From Favolaschia claudopus (taxonomy: Eukaryota > Basidiomycota > Agaricomycetes > Agaricales > Mycenaceae), in contig JAWWNJ010000060.1 of the NCBI GenBank assembly GCA_037176885.1, positions 372,001 to 436,000 on the forward strand: 64,000 nucleotides of DNA. Reading direction: 5' to 3'. Below, piece after piece: positions 35,557 to 46,307 of the stretch. The translations under genes were made by a program, and so were the position numbers. Every line of letters begins with the position of its first letter. Within the stretch, counting starts at the first letter, position 1. The notes beneath the pieces were generated by a model. It was given only the letters and a program-made list of their open reading frames with translations. It searched no databases and was not told the DNA's origin.

Positions 35557-35957
35557 GCACCGGGTGAGTGGGTTTCGTTGAAGAGGCGTAGAGACGGCGC
35601 ATGCATAATCTTATGACGATTTATATACAGTAGTTATCTTGGTTTGTAAGTAATATATTTCTCTTGTTAGTTTCCGCCCATACCCTAATAAACACTGTTG
35701 AGGAACTTTGAGGTGGCATCCCAGGACGGTCCAAAAGACTTGGGAACCGTCCGAGTCGTAACACGTCCCGAATGAAGATCTGACGATCTCGCACGTGAGT
35801 GTTTGTGAATTGTTTCGAACACTTACCAATTGTCTCGGGTTCAGTAGGCAGCTCGGTAGATAGGCCTCGGTAGATTCCGGGATATTTGAAGAACCAAACC
35901 ATTTAAGCCCATACAAGGTCGACACAACAGCCAACATAATTTTCATCCTTGCTCGCA
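35557..35957. other. Intergenic spacer
   Basis: 3' side of eme1 and promoter side of the epoxide hydrolase. Nothing further recognised. Confidence 0.45.
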
Positions 35958-37580
35958 ATGAAGTTTCTCGGTGCTCCTCTCCTTCCTTTCACCTCTTTTA
36001 TACTCCTCGCCACCGCCACAGCTGGCCTCTCCAGCGGTAACGGCAGTAAATTCGACATCGAACCTTTCCACATAAATTTATCCTCGCAATTCTTCCGCCT
36101 CAAAACCCTAGTCCAACAAACGCAGCTCCCGGAAAAATCTCTGTATCCTGTGGGCCCTGAGAAGGGTATGCAGCTGGATGTGCTGAGGGTACTCAAGAGC
36201 GAATGGGTTAGCTCGACGACGTATGATTGGGGGAAGGCGGAGAAGGAATTGAATAGGTGGGTTTTTGTTCATTCAGTGTTCAACTTATTTCATGGGGTTG
36301 AATCATCTTGTGGCTCTTCAGCGTGTCGCATTTTACTGCGAAAATAGAGAATATGACGCTGCATTTCGTGCATGAGAGATCTGAGAATCCGAATGCGATT
36401 CCCGTTATTCTGCTCCACGGATGGCCAGGCGAGTCCATCTTTTCTCGACTCGATTTCACAAAGTTCGGATGCTGATAACATATACAGGATTATTCTACGA
36501 ATACTTGCCTGTCGTGAAACCACTCACCCAGACTTCGGCTACGGGTGTATCGTACCACGTCGTCGTCCCATCCATCCCAGGCTTCTCGTTCTCATCTCCT
36601 CCCCCGCTTAACTGGACCATTGACGACACGGCTAGGATATTCAATACTCTCATGTCGGAGGTGCTGGGGTACGAGCGGTATGCTTTGCATGGTTCGGATT
36701 GGGTGCGTTCGATTTATACGGACGGACAACATCTTCGACTGACCTTTACCTTTTGCACCTGCCTACGCAGGGCTCGAGCATAGGCTACTCCATGTACAAT
36801 ACCTTCAACACCTCCGTCCGCGCAGCCCATTTCGTATTCCTTCCCTTCCCCGGGCCATCGTTGGCGGAGATTAAGGAGAACAATATCACGCTGACTGAGG
36901 ACGAGAAGGTTACCGCTCAGAGAGCGGAGGAATGGAGTACCAGTGATGACGGGTATTTTGTTGTGCAGGCTACCAAGGTGAGCGGCGTCACGTTGAAGTT
37001 ATGGAATGGTTACGGATTTATATGCCTCGATAATGCGTAGCCCAACGATATCGGATTGGCGCTGTACGACAATCCGGTCGGAATCTTAGCTTATGTAGGC
37101 GCAGAAGTCAAACGCTGTATGTCGTCCATCCTCCTCCCAGATTTAAACTCACCATCCCACTTCCTCTTTCATAGGGTCAGACCCCCGCGCCGGCACACCG
37201 CCTTCCCTCCTTACTTCCACCTCCCTTCTCACCCTCGTATCCCTCTATCACCTAACCCACACCTTCCTCTCTTCCGTCTGGATCTACGCGCAGAACGCCA
37301 ACGTCCTTGGCTCAGGGCACACCAAAGCCGCGACGGATGCGCCGATGTTGTTTACGCAGTATAAGTATAACACGGGGTTTTGGCCGGAGGAGTATATAAA
37401 GAAAGTGGGGAATCTCGTTGCATATAATGGTGCGTTTTGACATGATCTCCTTTGCGCTTGTAGATGGAAAATTGACTTTGGGGCATAGAGCGCGATTTCG
37501 GAGGACACTTCCCGGGTCTTGATAACCCCCCTGCGTTGATTGCTGATATAAGGAGCATGGCGAAATATTTCAAAGCTTGA
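35958..37580 (+). CDS. Secreted epoxide hydrolase
   Basis: Multi-exon gene starting MKFLGAPLLPFTSFILLATATAGLSS, a signal peptide. An epoxide-hydrolase N-terminal domain (FDIEPFHINLSSQFFRLKTLV...TTYDWGKAEKELNR) precedes the alpha/beta-hydrolase core. HFVHERSENPNAIPVILLHGWPG contains the HGWPG oxyanion motif. YALHGSDW|GSS carries the nucleophile Asp, split by an intron. The lid region has PFPGPSLAEIKE, and RDFGGHFPGLDNPP carries the catalytic His. It ends at TGA 37578-37580. It would hydrolyse epoxides to diols; secretion suggests action on external or wall-associated compounds. The frames splice cleanly and no lesion was noticed. Confidence 0.87.
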
Positions 37581-37772
37581 TGGGACGAGTAGGACATTCA
37601 TTCAAAATCGCGTCTATGGATACTTACAGTACATTTCTCGATCGGCTATATACTTTGATTTATTGCGATCTGCGCTGGTGCTTCAGCAATTGGAAGTCAG
37701 AACTTCCGGCCTCCGGGTCGCAGTGTTACATTCTAGATGAGTATTCGTGGTTTCGGGTCTCAGTGTCGCGTG
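37581..37772. other. Short 3' spacer
   Basis: No feature seen between the epoxide hydrolase stop and the inverted-repeat element. Confidence 0.4.
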
Positions 37773-38170
37773 GCCGAGATGGCCGACTGACGTGACGTAA
37801 GTTGAATTCAACAAAACGGTCGCAAACACTTCCTCGATACAAAGCTCACAAGAGTACTCAGATCATTAATTACTTATTGCGATAGTAGTAGAATTTGGCT
37901 ATCAATTTACTGACAACTCCAGAGAACCGAGGAAAAAGACATCAGACTCATTTCAAGCACAGTTTGTGGCAGCTTGAATGAATGAGAGATGGATTTTTCC
38001 CCGATTCTATGCTGGTGACAATTAATTACAGCAACAGTCAAACCTTTCAAATTATTTGCGTAGTTTCATGGGCTCTGACATGATCTGACAGCTGTTTACA
38101 TCGAGGAAGTTTGCCACTCTCTTGTTGAACTCGAATTTGAACTTACGTCACGTCAGTCGGCCATCTCGGC
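37773..38170. mobile_element. Foldback/MITE-like element, about 398 bp
   Basis: The ends are long inverted repeats. GCCGAGATGGCCGACTGACG and the following TGACGTAAGTT are repeated as the complement at the other end, and weaker similarity (CAACAA, GCAAAC, CTTCCTCGAT) extends the arms to roughly 75-100 bp. There is no coding capacity and no clear target duplication. A related sequence (ATGGCCGAGAACGCCGA...GTTACGTAAGTTGAA) occurs at 45503-45541. Confidence 0.65.
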
Positions 38171-38562
38171 GAGGTAAGTAAAATCTTGTTCAAAAATGAA
38201 AGCTTGCTGCCTGAACCTCACGACAACTTTTACGGAACGGGGTCCGCCGCTCAACACGAGATCAGGTAAGAGTCTTTCTTCAATGTCGATAAGGACCGTC
38301 GGCACTGGAAGGAAATCATAATTTGGTTCAAATCGACTTGGAAGGTCCAGGTCGGTAATCCCCGGCTGGACATCTTGAGTACTACCGTGTTGCATTGAAA
38401 GGACTTGGATCAACACCTATTTTCCTCTTCATTGTACTCACGCACAAATGTAATCAATCGAAAATGCAGACGATGAAGCAACGAAAAAGCGAGTCCGGCT
38501 GGCGGGAGAGCTGCAACAAACACACTTTCTCAAACATCCAAGTCATATCTCGACGCGCTATC

Positions 38563-39278
38563 TCACAGTACCCACCCAGCACCGAACACAAGCCCCATCA
38601 TCATCACCCCACCCAACATCGTGAAACTCGCCATCCCCGTCTGCCCAGCAGCCGAATTCGGTTTCCCGTTCCCGCCTTGTGGCGCCGCCGTCGACACCAC
38701 ATCCAGTACAAACCCCGTAAGCGACGGAATCGTCGCCACCGCCATCGTCGAGCTCTTCGCATCAAACTCCGAACAGACTGCCTCGTTCTTGTTTTGGTCG
38801 AGGCTGCAGTCGAAGCCGGCGGCGAGGCGGAGGCCCGGGGCGGAGATGGAGAGGGTGTACGAGGCGTAGGAGGCGCCTTCGACGAGGGTCGCTGGATGTA
38901 AGGTGATATGTGAAAAAATGTTTTGTGTGATGAGTTATGGTGTCGAGAATGATATAATATATTGTGTGCAAAGAACTCACCAGTGAACGGAATTGTTTTG
39001 GTGGTCGTTGCGTCACTCATGATACCATCTTGTTCGACTGCGTAGGTTGTGTGACCTTCCTTGTCGACGCCGAGGACGACTGCGGGGAGAGGGGAGCTGA
39101 CGGGGTTGAAGAATGGCGCTGGGACGGCGAGAGTCGTTACGACGGGCATGGGAGCCGGAACGGCAGCGGCGTCTGCGATGGTGTAAGATTTCGAAGGAAG
39201 AGAAAAATAGTTCAACTCACAGGGCACGGAATAAGCCAGCACTGCCAGGAAGAAAATCCGCAAGTTGGACTGAGACAT
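38563..39278 (-). CDS. GPI-anchor-like small secreted protein, family member 1
   Basis: Three exons. The start MSQSNLRIFFLAVLAYSVP is a signal peptide. An intron follows at once (phase 1), as in all members of this window's family. Exon 2 has AAAVPAPMPVVTTLAVPAPFF, LPAVVLGVDKEGHTTYAVEQDG and TKTIPFT. Exon 3 has ATLVEGASYASYTLSISAPGLRLAAGFDCSL and a conserved Cys pair (FDC...AVCSEF). IPSLTGFVLDVVSTAA, a Gly/Asn/Pro-rich linker and a C-terminal hydrophobic segment (ASFTMLGGVMMMGLVFGAGWVL) suggest a GPI-anchor signal. Function is unknown; it is probably displayed on the cell surface. It is nearly identical in layout and flanks to member 5 (52280-53005). Confidence 0.78.
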
Positions 39279-39377
39279 GCTTGTTGAATGATGTCAGAAA
39301 AAAGGAAAGAAAAGTTGACGAGGAGCGAAGTAGAATGTGATCTCAGATGAGGAGCTTGGAATCCAAGTTGCGCCACT

Positions 39378-39384
39378 CTTTATA
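39378..39384 (-). promoter_or_regulatory. TATA box of family member 1
   Basis: TATAAAG on the reverse strand about 100 bp before the start codon, at the same spacing as in members 2 and 5. Confidence 0.55.
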
Positions 39385-39663
39385 CTTGTCCAAGTCTTCC
39401 AAGACTGACCTGAATGACATTGGTAGGTCAAGTCGTAGTAGCGATCATTGTATTGTAACTTGCCACCATCTCAGATCTTTGGTAACCTTGAATCATCCTG
39501 ACCTGAAAGCAGTGTTGCGAAAATCTTCCAGAATCTTGTTCGTTTGCCTAGATTTCTGATTTAAATGACTTAGAGGCTGTAAGATACATTCGGAAGCAAC
39601 TCTTTTCCGTTTGCAGTTGCCAGATAAGATGCAGTGTGATCATGATGTGGGTCATCGAGATCA

Positions 39664-39679
39664 GCAACCCCCGTCGTCG
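39664..39679 (-). promoter_or_regulatory. Shared upstream motif, member 1
   Basis: CGACGACGGGGGTTGC on the reverse strand, followed by TGAT, about 386 bp upstream of the start. The GGGGGTTGC core recurs upstream of members 2, 4 and 5. Confidence 0.45.
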
Positions 39680-39709
39680 TAACGAGCTTGACGAACCCAA
39701 GACGAACCC

Positions 39710-40856
39710 TTTGAATGCAGCAGCACACTACTCCGATAAGTATTCGCTTGGCACCTAAAAAGTTGAGCCTCAGCCTGAGCCCCGAAACTGCCTCGACAGG
39801 ACTTCAAGTTATGACGAGACGGAACTTGGACCTTGACTGGGTCTATGTAAAAAAGACGCGGGAAAACACGCGGCGCTTGGAGCAGCCTCTATGCATCGAA
39901 TCAATCGTGCACGAGCGTTACGGGAAGTCGGACTTGAAGCTGCAGCACCCGGCACCACTGGCAGTGGCAAAGGTGGATCGGCCAAGACGCAATCTTGAAT
40001 CAGCACAGCGTCGTCGAGAGTCGAAAATGCGCTGATGGAAGTCAGTCGAGCCTCTGATACCGTAGCAGAGCCGGAGAGCAAAGGTAGCCAGGCCCAGCGG
40101 TGAGTGCATACGACAGTAGATCTAGAATGTGAGTCAAATGGGAGCGGACGACAAGCTGCGGTTGTTTTGCTGTGTCTTGCTGTCGGGATCAAAAGGCCAT
40201 ACTGCCGAGAACAGCCCGGCGTGTTCGCCGGTGTCGGCCTGAATCCGTTTCTTCCACATTGTACTGTAAAGCTAGCAAACGCATTCAAGTTGTTGCAAGT
40301 GCACATTCAAGTCCCCTGCAGCACTCCACGTCGTCGCGCCTGGTAACCCTCACAAGCGTCTCACCCGATACTGTATCATACGAGTTGGGAGTCAACAAGT
40401 TTTTTTCTCGAAAATTCACCAAACGTGCAAAGCTTCCTTCAAACGTCCTTCTGGCATGCCACTCAGTGCTAGTTGCTAGTACTACTTCCCTGCGACTCCA
40501 CCCATTTTGAAACTCCTCCCACAAGTGGCCGGGTCTGGCATGGCCCAGCTGCCCTCGAAACTCGAAGTGCGCGATTACGACCTCCACACTTGCGCTACTA
40601 AGTAGTCTCAGTCAGCACTGGCAGCTCATACGCTATAGCTTGAGCCCTCTGTGTTCTCACTGCCATGTATGACCCTACCACGGCGAACGGAAATCGATGC
40701 CTGCTGATCACCCTGCAGAGTCAGAACAAATTTTTGGAAGCTTCTCTTATTGGTGCGGTATCGTGTAAGTGCTATCGTGGACTGGAGCCCGTAAAGCCTT
40801 TCATTCGCCTGCCCTCCCCATAAACAAGCCAAAAAGTCTCGAAGGAAGATGGTGTC
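39710..40856. other. Intergenic, no supported gene
   Basis: A reverse frame at 39809-40306 (165 codons) has no recognised family and no start context. Nothing else seen. Confidence 0.4.
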
Positions 40857-41861
40857 ATGACCGTCTACAGGGATGAGTGCGTCAGCACAAGCAAGGAGCT
40901 CGATCTACTAGTAGACCTAGGTGTCCGCACTGTAAGCTCGTGCTCATTTCTTTCACAAAACGCTGTCTACCCCTCGAACTCACCTATCCTTCTTTCATGC
41001 CTTCAGTTCGCCGACACACTCTCCCTTCTCCGCACCACATCGAGAAAACGCGCGGGACACGATGAAAAAGCCGCGCGCGAGACCGTAATGGAAACCTGGG
41101 GCCCAGTTCAACCCCCTCCCTACAATGAATGCAATGACAATCCTCGAAGCACCTTCCCGCGGATAACAAACACTAAAGAAAAAAAAACTCAGAGAAGGCG
41201 AAATGGACAAGCGGTGAGAACGTTGACACCACCACATGCGACATCTGTAGCATCCAAAAACAAAGCACGATACACACCGAGAAGCCTCCCTGCGGCGGCC
41301 AGGCCTTCCCTCCTTTCACCCTCAGAAAACTCCCACTCTCCTTCGCGCCAATTGACCCGCACGCTCTCCGACACCACTTTCGCGCACCAACACCTCGCTG
41401 CGCTCGCCTCTCCGTGGCCCTCCGTTTACACCGCTGCAAGCCAACAGTTACACTCCTACGACTGTCGACAAGCTGCCGCCACGCTTGGAAGGAAAGCGAC
41501 ACGCCGCTCAACGAGAACAATTCGAGAACTCGCGCAGTCGTCGGACGGCGTTCCTGAGGCCACTTTCCCTCGCCGAGCAAATGCTGTATACCAAGGCCTC
41601 GTTCCCACTCGACCGAACTCACCCCTCGCGACATCGCCCGAGTGGGGGAGAATGCTCGACACGGAGAATGTATCAAGGCCACGTCCACCTCCCTCCAAGT
41701 CGACACTCATTCGCAGCAAGTTATGTATCGATGCACATTTTATGTTAATTTTATTTACCTATTTACTTCAGGCTTCAGGGTACGGGTACGGAGTCTATGT
41801 GGTGATAATAAAAGATGGAATAGGTGATACGCATACGCAAACGGTTTGGATAGCAAAATGA
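40857..41861 (+). CDS. Hypothetical protein frame, unrecognised
   Basis: A 334-codon open frame, longer than expected by chance. The first part can be spliced (GTAAGCTCG donor near 40933, CTTCAG acceptor near 41009), giving VDLGVRT|FADTLSLLRTTSRKR. The middle is Ser/Thr/Arg/Pro-rich, and a hydrophobic stretch (FMLILFTYLLQASGYGYGVYVV) lies at the end. No domain was recognised. An alternative frame in the middle (TCDICSIQKQ... with a CxxC) is also open, so the true exon structure is uncertain. Confidence 0.3.
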   Translation: MTVYRDECVSTSKELDLLVDLGVRTVSSCSFLSQNAVYPSNSPILLSCLQFADTLSLLRTTSRKRAGHDEKAARETVMETWGPVQPPPYNECNDNPRSTFPRITNTKEKKTQRRRNGQAVRTLTPPHATSVASKNKARYTPRSLPAAARPSLLSPSENSHSPSRQLTRTLSDTTFAHQHLAALASPWPSVYTAASQQLHSYDCRQAAATLGRKATRRSTRTIRELAQSSDGVPEATFPRRANAVYQGLVPTRPNSPLATSPEWGRMLDTENVSRPRPPPSKSTLIRSKLCIDAHFMLILFTYLLQASGYGYGVYVVIIKDGIGDTHTQTVWIAK

Positions 41862-41874
41862 GGAGTAAAAGCGA

Positions 41875-41934
41875 GGACAAAGACGAGAAGGAGGAGGAGG
41901 GAGGGGGAGGGGAGGAGGGAGGGGGGATAGACGA
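41875..41934 (+). repeat. Purine-rich (A/G) tract
   Basis: About 50 nt of GAGG/GGGAGG runs with almost no pyrimidines, between two converging frames. Confidence 0.6.
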
Positions 41935-42078
41935 CACGAGGTATATGTACATTTGAGCTTCAATAGTAGTGCGAACAAAGAGGAAAAGAAAAAAACACGA
42001 GCGTCTATGTGTATGGGTGTATCAAGCGAATTCACGACAGCAGGACGAGAAAGACAAAGAGGGCACCACCTCCACGCT

Positions 42079-43101
42079 TCACGGCCCCCTCTCCGACTCT
42101 GCATACGGCCGCCAACTATCCGGCTCCGCATGTGCATGCCCCGGATGCTGCCCATGCCCCTGGACAAGACCCGTAAACTTGAACGGCGGCAACGTATACC
42201 CTGCCTCATGATGGTCTCTCACCACATCGTACGCCCTCCCACCTCCCGGCGCGTCACCGTCCTGCCCGAGATGCAGCCCACCCGCGCTGCCGTTGGTCGT
42301 CGCGCTGCTCGCAGTCACGGGCGTCGTCGTCCCCGACACCGGCGGCCCGCCGACGGGGACGGACAGGGGGTGCAGCGAGGTGAGGTTCGCCGAGCCGGAA
42401 TGCCCCTGCAGCGCGGGGTCGATGGGGGGCGGGGGCGCGTAGGAGGGCGCGGCGGTGCTGCTGTGGTGGGTGGGCACGCTGTCGGGGTACGCGTGGTGCG
42501 GGTGCGGCATGTGCGGGCCGTCGGGGACGGTGAGGGGCGGGGGGCGCGGGAGGACAAGGTTGCCGTTGTGGTGGTGGTCGTGTGCGGAGGAGGGGCGGCT
42601 GAGGTAGACTTCCTCGACGACGGAAGAGGGCCCGGAGCCGTTTGACATGTCCATTTTGCGGCGTTTGTATTCCCTGCCTGGGGCGTCGTTAGGGCTGTCG
42701 CAGCCCCTCCGCTGGCCCGCTGCTGCGGTGCCCCCGCTGAGCTCGTACGGCAAGGGTCTGCGTCCCGTTTCGGCCAACATTCGGTGCAGCTCATCATTCT
42801 GCTTCTGCAATCGCGCGTTCTCTTGCTCCAGTTCTTTGATCTTTGCGAGGGATGGGGGGAGGACAGACATGGTGTGCTCGAGGTTAAATTGGCTCAACGC
42901 GCCCTGGAGTTTTGTGACTGTTTCTTCGAGCTGTGGGGTAAAGATTCATTAGAATTTTGCTGCGGAGAGTAGGAGAATACGCGCCTCTTCGATGTAGGCT
43001 TTCCTTTTTGCGCGATGACGAGCTTGTGCTTTTGCATTGCGACTGCGCTCTGGTTTTTCTTGTTGAGGGTCTGGCAGAGGATTACCTGGGAGGGCCGACA
43101 T
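42079..43101 (-). CDS. bZIP transcription factor
   Basis: Two exons. The start 43099-43101 gives MSALPGNPLPDPQQEKPERS, then the basic region SRNAKAQARHRAKRKAYIEE with the N-x-x-A-Q-x-x-H/R-R pattern of DNA contact. The zipper follows in exon 2: LEETVTKLQGALSQFNLEHTM, then PSLAKIKELEQENARLQKQNDELHRMLAE with Leu/Asn heptads. The C-terminal two-thirds is His/Pro/Ser-rich and disordered, typical of activation regions. Keeping YIEE|LEETV in frame requires the intron to begin GCGCGT (GC-AG), because the nearest GT donor breaks the frame. It would act in the nucleus as a dimer; target genes are unknown. Its closest neighbours are secreted-family genes. Confidence 0.82.
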
Positions 43102-43605
43102 TTTGTGCGCCCACGCGAGTGTAACGTAACCTTCAGACACAGCGATGACGAGAAAACAAAGATGAAAAAAGCAAAAAGAGAGAGAACGGCGCCACGTGGA
43201 ACGGCTCCTCATCCTTATGTAATTACGGGTCACTCCGGCCCGGCACACCTCTTTCCCAACCGTCATCTTCTGCGGGTTTGGATGCTCCTCTAGCGCTCCT
43301 CAAAGGGCCCTCCTTGCTCACCTTCGTCGTTTTTGGCTTGGTTTTCGTCTACTATTTCTTCGGTCAAAGCAGGACATGCGTCATGAATGGAACTCGAATG
43401 AAACACCGCCTCAATCTTGTTGAAACGATTTTCTTGACATTCTTTTTCATACGAATCCGTGCCTTTCGACTCCCGAGCCGCACCTCGCCTGCTATCCAAC
43501 TTAGCCCCACCGCTCCTATTCTCCGCACTCAAACCGCCACACGTAACCACTGACACCGACTTCAATTTTCATTTTGCACCGTTGCCAAGCAAGCTATGTA
43601 AACCC
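43102..43605. other. Intergenic, bZIP promoter side
   Basis: Small frames only; contains the bZIP promoter. No other feature recognised. Confidence 0.4.
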
Positions 43606-43625
43606 CGTCGACGGGGGTTGCTGAT
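43601..43625 (+). promoter_or_regulatory. Shared upstream motif, member 2
   Basis: AACCCCGTCGACGGGGGTTG is close to a palindrome and contains the GACGGGGGTTGCTGAT sequence also seen upstream of member 1. It lies about 300 bp before the start of family member 2. Confidence 0.5.
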
Positions 43626-43810
43626 GCAGTGTGTAGCGCCTCTTGTCTGACGCAAAGAAAAACGGAAATCAGGTACTTTCACCGCATCCCAGTCATCTCC
43701 ATCAACATCATGCGAAACAAAGACTTTTTGGGACGATTTTCGCGATTTTACGGCTCGTCGGTAAAACAAGATCAGCGCCCAGCAAAATGTTCGTTGGGCC
43801 AGCGAACTCG

Positions 43811-43817
43811 TATAAAG
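43811..43817 (+). promoter_or_regulatory. TATA box of family member 2
   Basis: TATAAAG 111 bp upstream of ATG 43922. Confidence 0.6.
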
Positions 43818-43921
43818 AGGAGCCAGACTAGAGGAGAGGATTCCCTCATTCGAGATCTCTTTTCACTTCAAATTCTCTCGAGTTCTCTTTTACTTGAATC
43901 TTCTCTTTACGCCGTTCAACC

Positions 43922-44688
43922 ATGATCCAATCCACCCTACGCCTTTCCCTGCTGGCTGTCCTAGCTTCTTCTTTCCACTGTGCGTCATTTCTTTCCATTC
44001 TCTTCATTCAAGCTGACACTCCACCCACAGCGGCCACCGCTATCCCAGCCCCTGAACCCGCCGTAACCACCCTCGCCGTCCCCCCATTCTTCAACGACGA
44101 CCTCACCTCCCCCCTCCCCGCCGTCGTTCTCGGCGTCGACTCCGCAGGCCACACCACCTACGCCATCCAACAAGATCTCATCGAGAGCGACGTCTCGGCT
44201 ACCAAAACCACGCCATTCACAGGTAAATTCCTCTTCCCTTCCATTCATCCAAGATAGAAACTAAGGCGTTCTTGAACTCACCAGCCACCCTCGTCGAAGG
44301 CGCCTCCTACGCCTCCTACACCTTCTCCATCTCCGCCGCAGGCCTCCGCCTCGACCTCGGCTTCGACTGCACCCTCGACTCCGCCAAGAACGAAGCCGTC
44401 TGTCAGGACTTTGATCAGGAGAGCTCGCAGAGCGTCACCGCGACCATCCCGTCGCTGACGGGGCTTGTGCTGGATGTGATTTCGACTGCCGGGGCGGGTG
44501 GTAATGGTGGTAATGGGGGGAATGGGCAAAGTGGTGGTCAAGGTGGGGCGAGTGGGAGTGGGCCGAGTGCGAGCGCGTCGAGTCAGAGCGATAAGCCGAA
44601 TGGCGCATTTGCTACTTCGCCGAAGACCTTGACGTTGGGTGCGGTGGGGATGTTGGGGGTGGTGGTTGGCGCGGGGTGGGTGTTTTAA
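43922..44688 (+). CDS. GPI-anchor-like small secreted protein, family member 2
   Basis: Three exons. MIQSTLRLSLLAVLASSFH is the signal peptide, cut by the phase-1 intron (GTGCGT donor at about 43980). Exon 2 reads ATAIPAPEPAVTTLAVPPFF, LPAVVLGVDSAGHTTYAIQQD and TKTTPFT. Exon 3 has ATLVEGASYASYTFSISAAG, the Cys pair (FDCTL...AVCQDF), IPSLTGLVLDVISTAG, then a Gly/Asn/Ser/Gln-rich linker longer than in members 1 and 5, and the hydrophobic C-terminus TLTLGAVGMLGVVVGAGWVF (GPI-anchor-like). Probably a cell-surface protein; function unknown. Confidence 0.8.
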
Positions 44689-45167
44689 CTTTTGAGGTGA
44701 AGGATGAGTATGATAGTTTGAATGCGAATGCCAAAATGGCGAAAGTATCTTACTTCTGATAAAAGTAGCCAGTTGGAGACTTTTATTTATTTCTATGCAT
44801 GAATTGCTTCAGCATGCGTATTTTCTATTGCGAGACCGGCTTGAGCTTGGTACGTATTTATAAGTACTTGTCTTCGTATTGCCCCAAGTCTCGAAAGATT
44901 CATAATATCCATATGCCCGTCTTCTCCTTCGCTACACTTTCTTTCGGGTCCAACAAAACATTCGGTGCGCACAAAGACCAAACACAATACTTAGATTAAA
45001 CCACGAATTGTTGTCATTCTCTGTCATTCTTCACTGCATTTATTACGATTGACCATAGCATGAAGACATCGGGTATCGGATATGACCAGGCAGTCCACTC
45101 TTCTCTTCGATTCTCTACTGCTTTTTCCTTCACGTTTTTTTCAGAACTTTTCCTTCGCTGGTCAACC
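44689..45167. other. Intergenic spacer between family members 2 and 3
   Basis: AT-rich; no coding region or shared upstream motif found. Confidence 0.45.
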
Positions 45168-45409
45168 ATGGTTCAATCCATTTTCCGCATTCTCTCGCTG
45201 GTCGCCCTGGCTCTTTCTTCCATTCAGTGTGAGTCAATTGATGTCTATGAAGCAAAAGTTGATCATGAAGCTCCTTTTCACCAGATGTGAATGCGATAGC
45301 CGGGCCAACTCCTCTTCCAGCCGTCACAACGCTCGCCGTTCCCGGGCCAATCTACACCACTGGCAGTTCCCCCTCATGCCTCGGCTCTCCCGGGATTTCT
45401 ACAACTTGA
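45168..45409 (+). pseudogene. Secreted family member 3, truncated
   Basis: The start MVQSIFRILSLVALALSSIQ is nearly the signal peptide of member 4. The usual phase-1 intron follows (GTGAGT...CACCAG). Exon 2 reads PTPLPAVTTLAVPGP as in member 4, then departs from the family and stops at 45407-45409. The Cys pair and hydrophobic C-terminus are missing. Sequence resembling the 37773-38170 element starts about 95 bp downstream and may relate to the truncation. Confidence 0.6.
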
Positions 45410-46307
45410 ATCACCCATCGACCTTCAACCGTCTAAGTCCTTGCTTTTTCATGCAACTCTGTTACTGTGAACTCGCGATTATTCATTTTCAACATTTTTT
45501 GTCCGATGGCCGAGAACGCCGAACCATGTTACGTAAGTTGAAGTTCAAATTTAACCAAGTTCAACAACTCTTAGCTTTCGATGGAGGTGGTTCTTATTAG
45601 CGGACCGCCTACCGTAGCTACATTGCTACACTGCATTATGCTCTCATACGAGCTTTTTTTAGACTCCTGCTCGTTTGTGTGCTGCTCGAAATTCGAATCG
45701 TACATTGTTTGACTCAAGCCTCGAACAACTTCGAATTGTTTCCCGTCCACCCGCCGCGCGCATTCCCTTTGATACCTTACGCTCGCAATGCTACGTGCTA
45801 ACTGCTGCCGTTCGTTGATTTCTGCTCTTGATATTTATCGGGAAATCGATTCTTTTAGTACCGTCAAAGCTACATCGTATTTTCGGTCGCATTCCAAGGT
45901 TAAGTACTCAGAGATCCTCCATCGATCCCACATGATTGTGGCGAGGTCCTATACTTATTTGCATCGCTGTACCTGCCTTCGAATTTTCAGCGGAACTAGC
46001 GAGCAGCATCGGCCCCGGAGCACATCCGATTGAACCTCTGAAAGGGCAGTGCTTGGCAACCCCCGAACTTCACCCATAAAAATAGCATTTCTGTGATTTT
46101 CAATTCAAACATCTTCTGAAGATCTTCAATACAGCTGATCGGGTCAGCCATGCACTGTGTTTCTGATAAGATCGCACGTAGCTAATTATATCGGGACTCA
46201 GATAAAAAGGACAAGGTACTTGACGCTCTAGCCTGGAATCCGCTCTTCTTCTTCTTCTTCTTCTCGGTACTCCTCTTGACTTGATCTTTTTTTTTACTTC
46301 TTCGATC
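45410..46307. other. Intergenic with partial element similarity
   Basis: 45503-45541 resembles one end of the foldback element at 37773-38170. A (CTT)n tract lies at 46246-46264 in the probable leader of member 4. No gene. Confidence 0.45.
46055..46067 (-). promoter_or_regulatory. Shared upstream motif, member 4
   Basis: GTTCGGGGGTTGCC on the reverse strand, about 241 bp upstream of family member 4. It shares the CGGGGGTTGC core with members 1, 2 and 5, in opposite orientation to the gene. Confidence 0.35.

Noticed and set aside
39809..40306. 165-codon reverse frame
   Set aside because: No family, start context or splice support.
41953..42645. 230-codon forward frame
   Set aside because: Antisense to the low-complexity C-terminus of the bZIP protein.
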